Source of the DNA: Parastagonospora avenae f. sp. tritici 18332-5
Lineage: Eukaryota; Ascomycota; Dothideomycetes; Pleosporales; Phaeosphaeriaceae
DNA length: 64,000 nucleotides
NCBI GenBank assembly: GCA_022559985.1
Contig: JAFJTR010000048.1
Location: forward strand, 1 to 64,000
Direction of reading: 5' to 3'
The notes beneath the pieces were generated by a model. The model did not search any database. It worked only from the letters and a program-made list of their open reading frames with translations, and was not told the origin of the DNA. This document shows positions 1-11,433 of the stretch, piece after piece; the stretch's first letter is position 1, and each line of letters starts with the position of its first letter. The position numbers were made by a program, and so were the translations under genes.

Positions 1-259
1 TGAGCGTTGTGGAGAGATATCGCGTGTTCTGTGCTGGTGTCGCGTTCTGCCAAGGTGCGCAGGAACCCTATCTGCGCAGGAACTATATGCGCTAGCTTAG
101 CGGAGAAAACCGAGGTACCGCCTAGCTTACACTAGTCAGGCAGAAAATACATGTTGAGCATAGCATCTTAGGACCTTGGAAGGCCGCTGAAATAGTGAAA
201 AGCTTGCTGCGGCCTGAGATTCTCATGACAGTGAGGGGAAACCAAAATACTACTCTATA
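1..259. other. window edge, no gene seen
   Basis: No convincing reading frame or RNA gene is visible. It lies downstream of the minus-strand kelch gene and probably holds its 3' UTR. Confidence 0.4.
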
Positions 260-1954
260 CTAGAGCAACAAAATCATTTCTAGTGAAACCAATATTAGGA
301 TCGCAACTTCAAATTTTGTTTCTGGTCTCGCGGTAGGCCCGTCACTCTTCACCCCTTCCTTACCGGCCATGCCTTCGAACATTCTCGCTAAACCGGAACT
401 TGAGAACCCGCCTTCAGGCTCCCTTATTGTTGCTCCACCAGTTGCACTGTGCACATGTCAATACATATACATTCGCAATCAATCAGACTCTGAATACTCA
501 CGAACCACCAATCCACTCCCATATAGCTTTTGGTACTCTGAATTCGTAATCGTTCGGGAAGAATCCTCTCGTCCACTTCAAGTTTGTCAAATCATATAGC
601 GCTAGAAACGTAGAGTCTCGACTTGATTCGATCCAACTGTTCCCTCCAAGAACGAGCATCTGCTTTTTGCCCACCAGGTGGCATGCAGAGCCATAATTTC
701 GACGAGTACCTGCATAGACCTGCGTCCAAAGAAATTGTGGGAGCGAGAGAACCCATACATCATCGTACCCTTCCGTTGGAGAGCGACCAGCGCACATGTA
801 TCTGCCGCGATATCAGAAAGTTGTGGGCAAGAATGAGGAGAAGCTTACATGTGATAGGATGTGTTGTCCGGAGATGGTGTGTGAATAGCGCATGTAGAGA
901 TACGGGGAAGAGGCGTTCGGCCATTGGTCCGTTGATGATACCATACACCATCAGGCGTGTGGTCCAAAGAGGCGATGTCAAAGACGTGGATCATGTCGAG
1001 CTGCTCCTATACTGTTCAGCTAAGTATACCATATAATATTCTTCTCTATCTAGAGTTCTTACTTACCATTGTACCCCAAAGGTCTGTGGTTACGTTGTCG
1101 TTATATTTTGTTGCGCCTCCGAACAAGATCAATCCACCTTTTCGGCCCAGCAAAGGCATGTACTGAAACACAGCCCCAACTCGAGCCGAAGAAGCTGCGA
1201 TGGTTTCTGTGCTCACGATACGTTTAGCATTTGTCTTTGTATTCAGGATCATCATCTTTGGATATGCACGCTCGCTCGATCCGTTGCTCAGGATGCCATT
1301 CAGATAGAATACGAGGTCTTGCTCAGGGGCCTGAGTATAAAGTGTCTGCATCGGAGCATGACTTGACTCTGGTATCCTTGCAATAGCTGGTGACCACGAG
1401 CCGTTGTTACTCCAGAAAGTCCATGAACTGTTTTGGTCTGGTATGGCTAGCATAGGTTGATCTCCGGATGCATCCAACATTGCTAGGCCGCCCCCATCGA
1501 TGTGGAAATTATGATCGGCATCATATGTCAAGCTGCTATACATCAGAAACGGCGGAGGTGCGTATGATACATTGAGGCTGATAGCGGTCATGGCTGGTTC
1601 GGTTTCAGTCCAGTAGAAGGATTTTGATAGATCGAGCTTCATCAATGAGCCATCTTCGCATTGATTTAGTCCTTTGTTGTCTCATTCTAATGCCATTCAC
1701 CAAGACGTACCGTACCGTTGGACGCTACCATTGTGCTGCGAGTTCCTGATTCCACCAAAAACATAGATATCGGTTCCTATCATAGTTGCTTTTTGACAAG
1801 TCAATAGACGTCGGTTCAATCCTGGAGCCCATCACTAACTTGAATGGCCTGAACGTTTGTGAAAGTACTCTATTGGCACGGACAAGTTCTGAGAGAACAC
1901 TCTGGAAAGTACTATGCCTGCCAAGTAAACTCTGGACAGCAAATTGATCTTCAT
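260..1954 (-). CDS. secreted or surface kelch-repeat protein, six exons
   Basis: The proposed start at 1954 gives a signal-peptide-like N-terminus (MKINLLSRVYLAGIVLSRVFSQ is split here as MKINLLSRVY then LAGIVLSRVFSQ). Later exons join in frame at good GT-AG sites: 1067-1653, 849-1003, 502-801 and 260-446, with an exon ending at 1711 before them. Kelch-like pieces include IYVFGG, LILFGG and LVLGG, the usual glycine pairs at blade ends, and 'DVWVLSLPQFLWTQV'. The family forms beta-propellers for protein or sugar binding; no enzymatic role can be inferred. The last residues are hydrophobic (EVAILILVSLEMILLL), which could be a membrane anchor or a wrongly read 3' end. The junction between the first exon and the exon ending at 1711 is unsettled, because stops near 1825-1835 need a short or unusual intron. 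Kelch identity is fairly sure; the exact ends are not. Confidence 0.7.
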
Positions 1955-2824
1955 ATCTGAAAGCGCAGTGATGGAACGTGAATTAAGCTAGAGTGACTGC
2001 AACAAGGTATGTGAAGAACTGGAACGTTTTGCTTAGCTATACTTTGCTCAAATGTGCAGATTATACCCAGGCGCACTTGCGTAGCCTCCAGGGCTGTGTC
2101 AATGTGCGCTTGCAGGATGGAGACTAGCTCGCTCAACCTGGAACAATGTGGCGAGGAAAGTCAGCGCTCGTAAGTGGATCGCCTGTATCAAGATCTTGGC
2201 GTACCATACATGCATGCATGCAATGTTGGCACAATCAGTCCTCCAAATTATCTCGATCGTCGTGAAGAGTCCAACTCAGCCTTGGTTAGCATGTGCCCTG
2301 TTCAATCTGCAGTCAGCACATCGTCCAACACCTAACAGAATAGGGCATAAATAATCTCCAGAATGAACTTTGTGGATTAGTGCCGCAATTGTTCAAGCAG
2401 ATCTGTGGCGGCTGCGGTGCGAGAAAGGAGCAACAGGAAAGGTGCTTTCAGCTCGCTTAAGACTACCATTCTGCCCAGATGATGTGTGATGCGACTAGTA
2501 GTACATGCACGCCAACATACGGGACCTCGAGGTTGAAGACAGGGGTTTACACATTACCTTCTCATGTTCTTTTGCAGCTGGGCCTAGTACTGTTTGATGT
2601 TCCAGTTAAAGCATCGCTCGACTGGACATAGCTCGCAAGCGTGACACGAAGGACGATACGTCATGAGCTCCTCTAAGCTGGGTGTTGAGGATCAAGCCAT
2701 AGGCCGCCACATCCGAATCGATCATAGCTCAAAAGGTATTTCAGGCTCCAGCGGGTTGGCCGAATGCTAACTTGATGCTTGAAAACACTGAAATGCCCTG
2801 ACTTCAGTAACAGCCCAAATCGAC
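1955..2824. other. intergenic, divergent promoters
   Basis: This space separates the minus-strand kelch gene from the plus-strand membrane-protein gene, so it should carry both promoters. A short CATG tandem run occurs near 2208-2224. Only short, shadow-like ORFs are present. Confidence 0.4.
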
Positions 2825-4320
2825 ATGACCAGCTTCGGTGCAAGACTGGGTGTGGTAAGGAAATGGAGAGATAGCTCGAAAATTTATTACAAAACTCTGG
2901 TGTCTTACTGGTCGAAAGCCAGAAGATTAATCAGACCCCAAAAGGACATCACTACTTCCGGCCATTGTCCACGAGCTGACACAGTACTACTCTCATTACT
3001 GAGCCTGGCCATATTTTTAATCGCTGCCGTATTCGCTATTGTACATCCAACGGCTGCTGTCAAGTGCTTCATCGTCTCTCTCAATGTTAGCCTCGCTAGC
3101 GTGCTAGGTACAACTTTCATCTTCGATATGGTTACAAGTACAAGTATGTATAGTAAAGACCCAGCAACAAGTACCAGCATAACCAAGTTATTGCAGGAAA
3201 AAACCTTGTATGGAAGAGGAACCTCATCAACACCGTCATTACCATAATTTTGACAATAGTCGTTCTCACCGCACTGTATGCTCAGATATGGCACAAAGGT
3301 CTTAACGATGTAGTGGTAAGACAGGAAACAGATACTACAGTAAGTGAAAAGTTCCGAAAACTTGCACGATTCTCATCATACAGAGTCATCCGCGATTCCC
3401 CGCCGTCGCTTTCTTCCAACGACAGGAGGCCATACAAGCCTTAATCCATACCACCGAATTGAAATGTTCTTCCGGTCCGAGACTAGATCAGGCTGTCCAG
3501 TGCAGTAGTTTGACCATGCCGGAAGCTCTCAATACGACCTCCTGCGACTGTGGAGATAGCTGGCCTGGATTAGAAAGACTGAGTCGTGGAGAGAACAGGC
3601 TGATGTGGATTGGAGAAGACACATCCTACTTTGCGATGGTACCCAGTCCAACCACCATCTCCAGAGGAGCCGGGCATTTTATGGAGATGCAGATTTTCTT
3701 CAGTTGTGAGTGTATTGCCCATGGATCATGTTGGGATTTGTGCTGATTCTGTTCATAGATAACACCACCGAGGCGTTTGAAGCTGCGTCGCTTACTACGG
3801 CTCCCGGAATCTGGATGGCGATATATGATCCGGCATACGACATCAAGCAGATGGTCGCGGATGGTCAGCTTTACACTGCCCAAATAGATGCCAATAGTCA
3901 CACCGTTGTGAACATCGGGCTGGTGCATTATAGGTACCTTAACAAAACCGCCAACTACCGATACCGTAAGTAGGACAAGTCTACAGGCACAGCTCATCAT
4001 CTACTCACAAGCATTTTCAGAAGTATCAGCCTCAGCACGTCAGAACCTCGATCTCGTTTGCGACGTTACAAAAGATCGATGGTATCCTTGCCATCTCACT
4101 GTTGAGATGCAGATTCCAAGCCTTCTGCGAATGATTGTCCAAGAAGAACACAGACTCGATTGGACGGCAAGTTCTACATTCTTCTTACCCTATTCATGAT
4201 CGAAAGTAAACCTCTTTTTCTAACGTGCTAGCAATACAGAGAGTCGTAGCGGATGCCGGAGCGTACTTTGCACTCATCCAATTCTTATGCTGGATAGTCT
4301 CGGGTATGGCTTGGGCGTAA
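2825..4320 (+). CDS. hypothetical multi-pass membrane protein, six exons
   Basis: Not recognised as a named family. Six exons join in frame to 405 residues: 2825-3143, 3197-3339, 3384-3705, 3759-3965, 4021-4166 and 4240-4320. All introns are GT-AG except the last, which reads GC-AG (donor gcaagt at 4167, acceptor before 4240). Hydrophobic segments are visible around residues 57-78 (LLSLLSLAIFLIAAVFAIV), 82-105, 112-135 (VITIILTIVVLTALYA) and at the C-terminus (FALIQFLCWIVSGMAWA). A middle part of about 230 residues between the third and last segments has several cysteines (CDCGDSWPGL) and Asn-Thr sites, and so may be extracytoplasmic. The exon chain stays open across five junctions, which argues for a real gene. 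Function and localisation beyond membrane insertion cannot be stated. Confidence 0.6.
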
Positions 4321-5240
4321 GGATAGTAAAATGTTCTCGAAACCTGCTCTCCCATCCGTTTTGACTCACCGATTTTGATTAGCGGGTTTACTCATTTGGC
4401 AATACTAACACTGTGGGGAGGAAGGGGGGGAGGGGGGAAGTTTGCACCGTAGCCAAACCTCGTAATGGTACTTCCCGAAGCCCTCCTTCCACGCGAGACA
4501 CATATGGATAGATGAAAGATGATCCCAAAAAAACTCGACAAGACCGAGACGTCTCCGTACCTCCTTTTCAAAGCCTATAATCCTAGCATTACCTCACAAT
4601 CTTACTCCTCGTAAATTCAGCAAATCTCGCTCCACGTCCGCGCCTGTCCCCGCTTCCCCGACCCACCGGTACCTAACTCAACAAGCCTGCTTCGCGTGGG
4701 CAGATTCACATCCCCTGAAAAACATATTGAATCACCCATCTAACAGAACCATCACTCGACCAGCCCGCCATATCCAGCCCTTCTAAGCAGCGTATCACCA
4801 ACCAACACACACCCTCTCCGCTCTGCAATACGTCCTGAAACATCTGCATCGCCTTCGATGGTAGCGCGTGATGTAGTGAAAAATCTATACTGAGATCAGC
4901 AGTCACGAGTGTGAGGGAGGTTAGGAGGCCCGAATGGTTGATCGCTTCAAATTTGTAGGAATTCCGTCATGCTGGTGCGGTAGCAATGTAGGAGGTTTGC
5001 ACTACTGCAGACCATTCTCCATCTAACGCCAGGATATGTCTGGCATTGTGATGAGTGACTTCAAAGATAAACATACATCATCAGTGGAGCGATAAAATCT
5101 CCATGCAACATCGTTGAAAATACCAAAAGCTGCCGAATGCTGTCGGGCTTATCAAATACCACGCTCTACGCTGCCAACCCGAGAATTTTTCAATGCCAAC
5201 TGAACTCCGCAAGAAACACATCACGAGCTCCTGTCATATC
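4321..5240. other. intergenic
   Basis: This is the convergent space between the plus-strand membrane gene and the minus-strand flavoprotein. Apart from the G-rich tract at 4415-4437 nothing convincing is seen. Confidence 0.4.
4415..4437 (+). repeat. G-rich tract, possible G-quadruplex
   Basis: Runs of 4, 7 and 6 G are separated by short A-containing spacers just after the membrane-protein stop. The longer runs can be split, so four G-triplets are available for a quadruplex. Formation is inferred from composition only. Confidence 0.5.
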
Positions 5241-6813
5241 TCAAAGCTCCTCTTGCCACACTTCAGCCCCCTGTTTCGACCTCTCAATCCACCCATCCCT
5301 CACCAACCTCGCCACATTCTTCCCACTCAACGCACTCGTCTCCATGGTACTAATAAAACTCTCAATCCCACTCGTATACCACAGCCCCTGATCCAGCACA
5401 ATGTTGTCAAATGTGACGCGCGGATACTCTCTCGGATAGCTATTCCATATCTTGTGGTAAATCCAGCTCACCGTGCCGTTCACATCATCTTCTTGCTCGA
5501 CATCGTGGCCGAGGATGGTGCTGAGGAGTCGAGGTTCGACGCGCGTGGGCGAGAAAATCTTGTAGATGTATTCGAGACGTGGGGGTGTGGAGTGCGTGTT
5601 TGTGAATGCGTTGTGGATCGAGATGCTGTAGAAGCCTGGGGAGCCGGCGTTGTCTTGGGGTGGCTCGGTGGGGGGAAGCGTGGTGAGGACGTATTGGGGG
5701 ACGGAAGCGTCGGGAGCCATGTTGAATACAGTTGGGTCGAGGTGGTATGGAGAGGCGAAGAGCGTTGTGTAGAGCTTCGTGTATGGGATTTCGTCGGGTG
5801 TGTGCTTTGGTGCAGGATCGATGGTTAGGTCGGTGTATTGGAGAGGTGCTGCGAGGATGACTTCGTCGAATGTCGATGTTTGGCCGTCCTTTAGAGTGAG
5901 CTGGTAGGTGCGGTCTTTCTGCTTGGAGATCCTGGATACTGTGGTGTTGAGATGCAGATCCGCCATGGAGGCATTCAGCATACCTGCGAAGATCTGCCAG
6001 TTGCCGCCTTCGATTTGCATGGCACCGTTTGTCGCCATACACACCATAGCCTCCAGGCCGTGTATGAAAGCCAGATTCGAAGCGTAGTTGACGCGCGTAC
6101 TCGCTTGAATGACTTCTCTTCCAAACGCCTCTCCAATGCCATTCGCCTTGAGGTACTGCTCACCAGTCACGCCCGTAGCTTCTAGCAACCCCACCTTCTC
6201 CACCACCTCACTCAGGCTCTTCCACGGAAATACGGGCTCATCATACATGGTCAAGAACTTGCCCACAGCACTCTTCATCAACCGATTCGTCCACAGCGGC
6301 GCGGTGCCATATCTCCACAGCAGCTTCGCTTTATCCCACCACCCGTCCTCCTGCCGTGTGAGCAAGACAAACTCCTGTCCATTCCACACGCCAAGATCCG
6401 GCATGTCCAGTGTCTTAGCAAGATCTTGTGATGCCGGAGATAGATTGAAGCGCTTCATAGCCTCCATCATGATGTGGTTTACTTCGACGAAGATGGAGCC
6501 GCCGAGCTCAACGGGGAAGTTTGGGTTGTTCCATACGTTGACGGTGGTGGTGCGGCCGCCAATGTATGAGTTGCGCTCGAAGACGGTGATGTTCGTTGAT
6601 ATGGATGATTCGGCGGCGTATTGGGAGAGGTGGTAGGCTACTGATGAGCCACCAGCTCCAGCGCCTGTAATACGTTAGCTCAAGGTCTCTCGCGATAATT
6701 CGTGAAGTCAGCATACCGATAATCGCAACGCGCTTTGCAGCGGGAGCATGTTCCGTGAGGCTCAGAGCATCCGCGAGGGGTAGCAGCGCGGCAACATGTA
6801 GTAGGCGCACCAT
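5241..6813 (-). CDS. prenylcysteine oxidase-like FAD protein
   Basis: Two exons (6717-6813 and 5241-6664) give 506 residues. The N-terminus is a clear signal peptide (MVRLLHVAALLPLADALS). The dinucleotide-binding motif VAIIGAGAGGSSVAY is split by the intron after its first glycine, which confirms the splice and the start. The FAD-fold strand and GGR motif (NSYIGGRTTTV) follow. The rest matches the prenylcysteine lyase/oxidase family in size and layout, with conserved-looking stretches such as 'GLEAMVCMATNGAMQIEGGN' and 'PLQYTDLTI'. Family members oxidatively cleave the thioether of farnesyl- or geranylgeranyl-cysteine released when prenylated proteins are degraded, and usually act in vacuole/lysosome-like or secretory compartments. 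Substrate is inferred from the family. A related FAD amine oxidase is the main alternative. Confidence 0.85.
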
Positions 6814-7323
6814 CCTGATGCTAGGGATGCTGCAGGATTACGAGTAGATCAAGGTGAGTTTCGCGGAGTAAAGGAAGATAGTGGAAACGTTGTGCTTCAA
6901 GTCTTGCAGCTCATGTCCCAGTGAGGGTGTCGGAATGCCAGGGAGCTGACGGCAATCAACCATGACGCCAGGACCGCGATTGTATGCCACTAAGCAAGGC
7001 CATGCTGTCAAAAAGATACACGTCGGCCTATTGAGACGTCTCGGACCTCAGTGCTAACAGCACTTCAATCAAGATGTTCTATTGACCAAGGTTAAGAGGT
7101 AAAGTGAATGCGTCGCGCTCATTGGCGCGATGACGCGTTGTCACGTGTGTCTGGTTGTCCGCCAACCTCGGAAAGTTGTGGCAGAAGTTCAGATCGTGAT
7201 GTTCAGACAAACAATTGGATTTCGCATACAGCTCTAAGCCGGCATGAAATTGCTGGGTATACAATGTTGTACATGATTTCGCCTTCAAAGCTATTCCTCG
7301 GGCCATTCCGCTGTAGCACATCC
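6814..7323. other. promoter of the flavoprotein gene and 3' space of the next gene
   Basis: Both flanking genes run on the minus strand. The region upstream of 6813 should hold the promoter of the prenylcysteine-oxidase-like gene. No distinct element was recognised. Confidence 0.4.
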
Positions 7324-9709
7324 TCACTTTCCTTCCTTTGCTGACTCCTTTTCAGCCTTCCAATGGTTCTCCTTTCGATCCTCCTTTACAGCCCCTTTCT
7401 TCTCTAGCATCTTCTGGAAACGTCCGGGTCGCTTGTTTTTACTTACGACCTCGCGTTCCTTCTGGGGTGCACTTTGAACACGAGATATCCGCAGCGGTAC
7501 AATCGCTGGAGCTTCAGGATCAACGTCGAAGTTGTATTCTTGTTTCAGAAACAGCGAAATGGCTTGGCTCAACTCTTCCGGTGCTTCGCCATGTAGAGCT
7601 TTTAGCTCCTTCGCTACGATCGTGTGCAGAACTCGCCCGCCGTTCAGAGGCTGCTTGTCTAACGACGAGGGCACATCGAGGACGGCTTCCCATGATAGCC
7701 CCATGGCTGCAAGCATGTCCCGGGTTGACCATGACATTGCTCGCATGGGTTCTTTCTGCACAAAGCTCTTCACTCGCGTCTCGAAGTCTTCCCAGCCGAT
7801 TGTAGTATCAAACCATGGCTGTACCATCTCCTCGACACGGCGGGCCATGTCACCGAGACTGTGCGACGTTATGTAGATGTGTTGGAGCTTGCCGAAGAGG
7901 AACTCGGCATCGAAGCCAGTGATGCAGGGATGGATGCCCAGCAATCGTAAAGTTTCATGGGAGTCGTTATGTACACGTTTCCGAAACCAGGTTGGGTGTT
8001 CCTCGACCTGCATGTGCCGAACTACACGGTTTATAATGACGCGGGTCTCTTCTTTTGAGACTTCGCCAGCGATGTCGATATTGGAAGGCCCAAACAGCTC
8101 TGGTGAAGCAGCAGCATAGAGACGAGCCCGAGACTTTTTAAAGTAGGTGGCCAGTTGTCTGTGTTCTCCAATATCCTCCATGGCCTGGGTAAGCTGGGTG
8201 ACTACCGCTTTTTCATGACCTAGAGCCGCCAAATGCTCAACAAGGCGAACTTCTACCTGCTCAAGATATTGCAGATTGTAATCCCTACGGTTCAAGCTGG
8301 TGTGTTGCATCCTTGGAATAAATGGTACTAGAAGCCCATGCGCACGAAGGGGCTCTGCTATGTCGCTCGGGAGAAGGTCTATACTTCCTGTGCTGACACC
8401 AAGGTACTGCAGGAAGATCCGGAAGTTTTGGTGAAGGTAATCAGAATTCGTTGCAACAAGGTTCCTCGCGCGCTCGACGATCTTGCTCCGGTCAGACGGG
8501 GTAAGTCGGCCATAGAAATCGCTCAGCACGGACGACTCCTGTAGACTAACAGAGAGATTCGATGACATGCCTGCTTCACGTCTGCATTCATCAATCAACT
8601 GCTCCAGGTTGATGCCCCACAAGCCAGGGCTCATGGGTAGCCCAGCTTCCAGGTTGCGAATGGCGTCCTTGCCAGATTCTAGCAGGCTGGGCTTGGCTTT
8701 GATTACGGCTTTGATTTGTTCCACATAGTTACGTCGCTCCTCTTCTCCTGGAAACAGTTCATGATCCCAGACGGACCGGGTACTCTGTATGGCTGGAGCT
8801 TGGTCATTGGGTATGTTGATCAGGGTGCCATCAGCACGTATATATGAGCCGTCGACGTAAAGAACTGTACGGCTTCCTGGCGCCCTATTCTCGATGCTGT
8901 CGACTTTAGCGACGAGAATGACATGATCTGCCACGGAGAACTCTTGAGTCAGGGTGCACTCCATTGCAGCGCGCACAGAGTCGGCCGAAATTTGTGGCGC
9001 CTTGGACTTGGTTTCCAGATATTTGCTTGCGGCGGTGATGCCGGGCACCAGCAGCCTTAATTTCTTGGTCCGCATGTTGTAAGCATCAGGGTGGTTTCCA
9101 TGGCTGAAGAGGTCCACCGTAGTCGCACCGCTACGATTGCCGGCTGGGAAATGAACACGAAATCGACCCTCAGCAGCTCGTATCGCATCCAAAGTTTTCG
9201 ATGGTTGTTTTATGTTGAAAGAAATGAGTGGCGGGTCAAGAGTGACAGTACTCAGTGACGACACAGCAACGCCCATTGGCACGTTCATCTTCATCTCGGA
9301 ATCGTATTTGTGGACTGTAACGACAACGACTGAGCTCGGGACGTTCCGCATCAGTTGGCGGACATTTTGTTGTAGTCTTGCGGCCTCGACATCTGCCTCG
9401 TCGACCTCGATCGGTATCTCTTCCCTTTTGATGGCCAAGTCCGAGTCAATTTCTTGGCTTGTAGTTTCGTTTCCATCATCTTTTACAATCGCGGATTGGG
9501 TTTCGGCGTCGCTCGTCTGCGGTTGCGGTTGGTCTTGCTGGTATAGTAGCCGAGTCGCGTGGTATTTACGATTCAAATTGCTGGTAAAAAGCTGTTGACT
9601 GGGTCGGGAGTATAGAGTAGAAGAAGCGCAGAGTGGCGATTGTTCTAAAAAGAGTCAATTGTGTCCACATTCAGCTCGTAGGGGCTTCTCACGCGTATAG
9701 CGACTCCAT
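7324..9709 (-). CDS. flavin reductase-like (FMN split-barrel) protein with long C-terminal extension
   Basis: A 2,275-base exon (7324-9598) has no ATG near its open 5' end. An in-frame 17-base first exon at 9693-9709, joined by a 94-base GT-AG intron, supplies one and gives 763 residues. The resulting N-terminus (MESLYAQQLFTSNLNRKYHA) is basic and Ser/Thr-rich without acids after residue 2, like a mitochondrial presequence. Residues about 80-270 match the flavin-reductase-like FMN-binding split barrel ('RNVPSSVVVVTVHKY', 'GVAVSSLSTVTLDPPLISF', 'FRVHFPAGNRSGATTVDLFS'). The following 480 residues are helical-looking with no recognised motif and end in a Lys-rich tail. The barrel domain binds FMN and typically reduces flavin with NAD(P)H. 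The job of the extension is unknown. The long form is probably typical for filamentous ascomycetes, but this was not checked. Confidence 0.8.
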
Positions 9710-9987
9710 CTGTAGAAGGCCGCAAAAAAACGGGACGCTGGACGCTGCGCGAGCGTCATAGCGAAAGACGCGAATTGTTGCTATATCAACTTTGAAGCGG
9801 CAGATTCGGCTAGTCGAATGTTGCGAAATCACGCGCAAGTACTGGGTTTAGCAAATCGTGTTGCTCTGCGCATGCCATGGTGTATGGTGGTCAAAAAGTT
9901 AGCTCAGCCAAGACTTCCATCCATCTCGGAGGTCCGCAACTTTCAACTCGATCTCGACCTCACAACCACGACTCCAGCGCATTCACA
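9710..9987. promoter_or_regulatory. shared divergent promoter
   Basis: The 278 bases lie between the starts of the minus-strand flavin-reductase-like gene and the plus-strand bL31m gene. Both products look mitochondrial, so co-regulation is plausible but not shown. No TATA box stands out. Confidence 0.45.
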
Positions 9988-10514
9988 ATGGCCTCACCGA
10001 TACCCTCAATTGGCGCCCTCCGCGCCCTCCGCCAATCTATACAGCCCCATGTGCGGCAAACGACCCAAGTCCGACATGCGACGCTCATCAAGCGACCGAA
10101 ACGCCCCTACACCTTCACACAGCTCATAACTCTGTCCGACGGCAGCTCCTTCACACTGCGCACGACGAACCCACAGCCCGTATACAAGAGCGCGAAAGAT
10201 ATAAGGAATGCGCCGTTGTGGAATCCCAGTTCACAAAAGCTGTTGAATGTTGAGGAGGACGAGGCAGGAAGATTGGCGGCTTTCCGTGCGAAGTTTGGTA
10301 GAGGCTGGGACACAGATGCGGAGAAGGTGTGTATATCACGTACATGATGCTGAAACTTCACTGACATGGCGTGTAGGGCAAGAAGCAGGGTGATCACCTT
10401 ATGGACCTGATTAGCGGACAGGGCAGTGGTCCAACGAAGCCGACACCAGCAGCCAAAGGACCCATTGTAAAGCCACCGAAGATAGAGGGAGGAAAAGAAA
10501 AGGGTGACAAATAG
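9988..10514 (+). CDS. MRPL36: mitochondrial large-subunit ribosomal protein bL31m
   Basis: Two exons (9988-10326 and 10377-10514) encode 158 residues. The start at 9988 gives an Arg-rich presequence without acids (PSIGALRALRQSIQPHVRQ), as expected for matrix import. The mature part shows the L31 signature, 'TLSDGSSFTLRTTNPQPVYK' followed by 'DIRNAPLWNP', and the fungal mitochondrial ending 'RLAAFRAKFGRGWD'. The short second exon is Lys/Pro/Gly-rich, an extension often seen in fungal forms. The protein is part of the mitochondrial 54S subunit, at the bridge between subunits. An upstream in-frame ATG at 9877 exists but would place non-presequence residues first, so 9988 is preferred. Confidence 0.88.
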
Positions 10515-10801
10515 ATGCGGCACTAAGTAGTACGGCATAAGGGTCACAGTACACGATAAATGACGGGCATTGAGAATAGCTTACGTCCCTTGACCAACAT
10601 GACGAACAACTCTCTTTCCAGAGACTGTACTGTTCTCCTGCTCTTTCAGCTTAACTCCATTTCCATTGTCCTTACACATCTTTCATCTCCACACCACTTC
10701 CATTGTCCTGCCCACCCCATTTCCATTATCCTCCCCATCTCCCACTCCCACACCAATTCCATTGTCTGCCTCAACAAGACAAGCAAAGACTACTTGACCA
10801 T

Positions 10802-11433
10802 TCCCCATGCGTCTCTTCGTCACTCCCTCCTCCAAAACATACACATTACACAACCAAATTCACAACCCCCGCAACTTTATCAAACACCACCACCCGCAAA
10901 AGCGCGTCACAGCCCCAGTAGGTAGACCTCGCCCTGTGGAATACAGACCCCAACCTCTTTGCTACCCAATTCTTCGAGGAATCAAAGGAAGTCCTCGCCA
11001 ACATGAAGGAAGCGGGTTCTCGCTGGGAAAGCCAGCAAAGCGGCTGTCCCCAAGAAACCCACCACGGCATTGAGTGAGAAGAGAACCACCAAGGCGACTC
11101 ACCCAATGACCACTTTCACCTACAAAGGCGTTGTAGACCCCGAGAACCCAGACTACAACCTGTTTTTAAAATGAACTCGTCGAGGAAATCCAAGCTCACG
11201 CAAAGAAAGCGCCGCGACCTAAGAAAACTAACAAAGCGACTCTCAATAAGAAACCCACCAACGCATCTCTCCTCAAGAAACCTACCACCCCAGTCTACCG
11301 CAGCACCAGGGCGAAAATGCCGGTGCTGCGCTACTCCCCTCCTGCTGCCGTCGGGGTCAAGAAAGCGAAGGCTAAACGCAGCGCTGCGGGTCACGCAACT
11401 GAGAAGATAATCGCGTTTTTGTGGGAAATCTGA
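10802..11433 (+). pseudogene. decayed Lys/Thr/Pro-rich ORF, frameshifted
   Basis: Coding-like text is spread over three frames. One piece around 10943-11020 reads 'DPNLFATQFFEESKEVLANM'. A second, about 11020-11171, reads 'KASKAAVPKKPTTALSEKRT' and later 'TYKGVVDPENPDYNLFLK', then meets a stop at 11172. Shifting one base at the T/A run just before it opens 'ELVEEIQAHAKKAPRPKK', which stays open to a stop at 11431-11433 with repeated KKPT-type motifs. The simplest reading is a basic low-complexity protein broken by two single-base shifts. Unnoticed introns or sequencing errors in the homopolymers are the alternatives. No function is assigned; the composition resembles nuclear or histone-tail-like basic proteins only loosely. 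Confidence 0.4.

Noticed and set aside
5193..5828. 211-codon plus-strand frame
   Set aside because: Antisense shadow of the prenylcysteine-oxidase-like gene, whose motifs are clear.
11171..11410. Arg-rich 79-codon plus-strand frame
   Set aside because: It is the shifted shadow of the Lys-rich frame ending at 11433, which has clearer repeats and composition.
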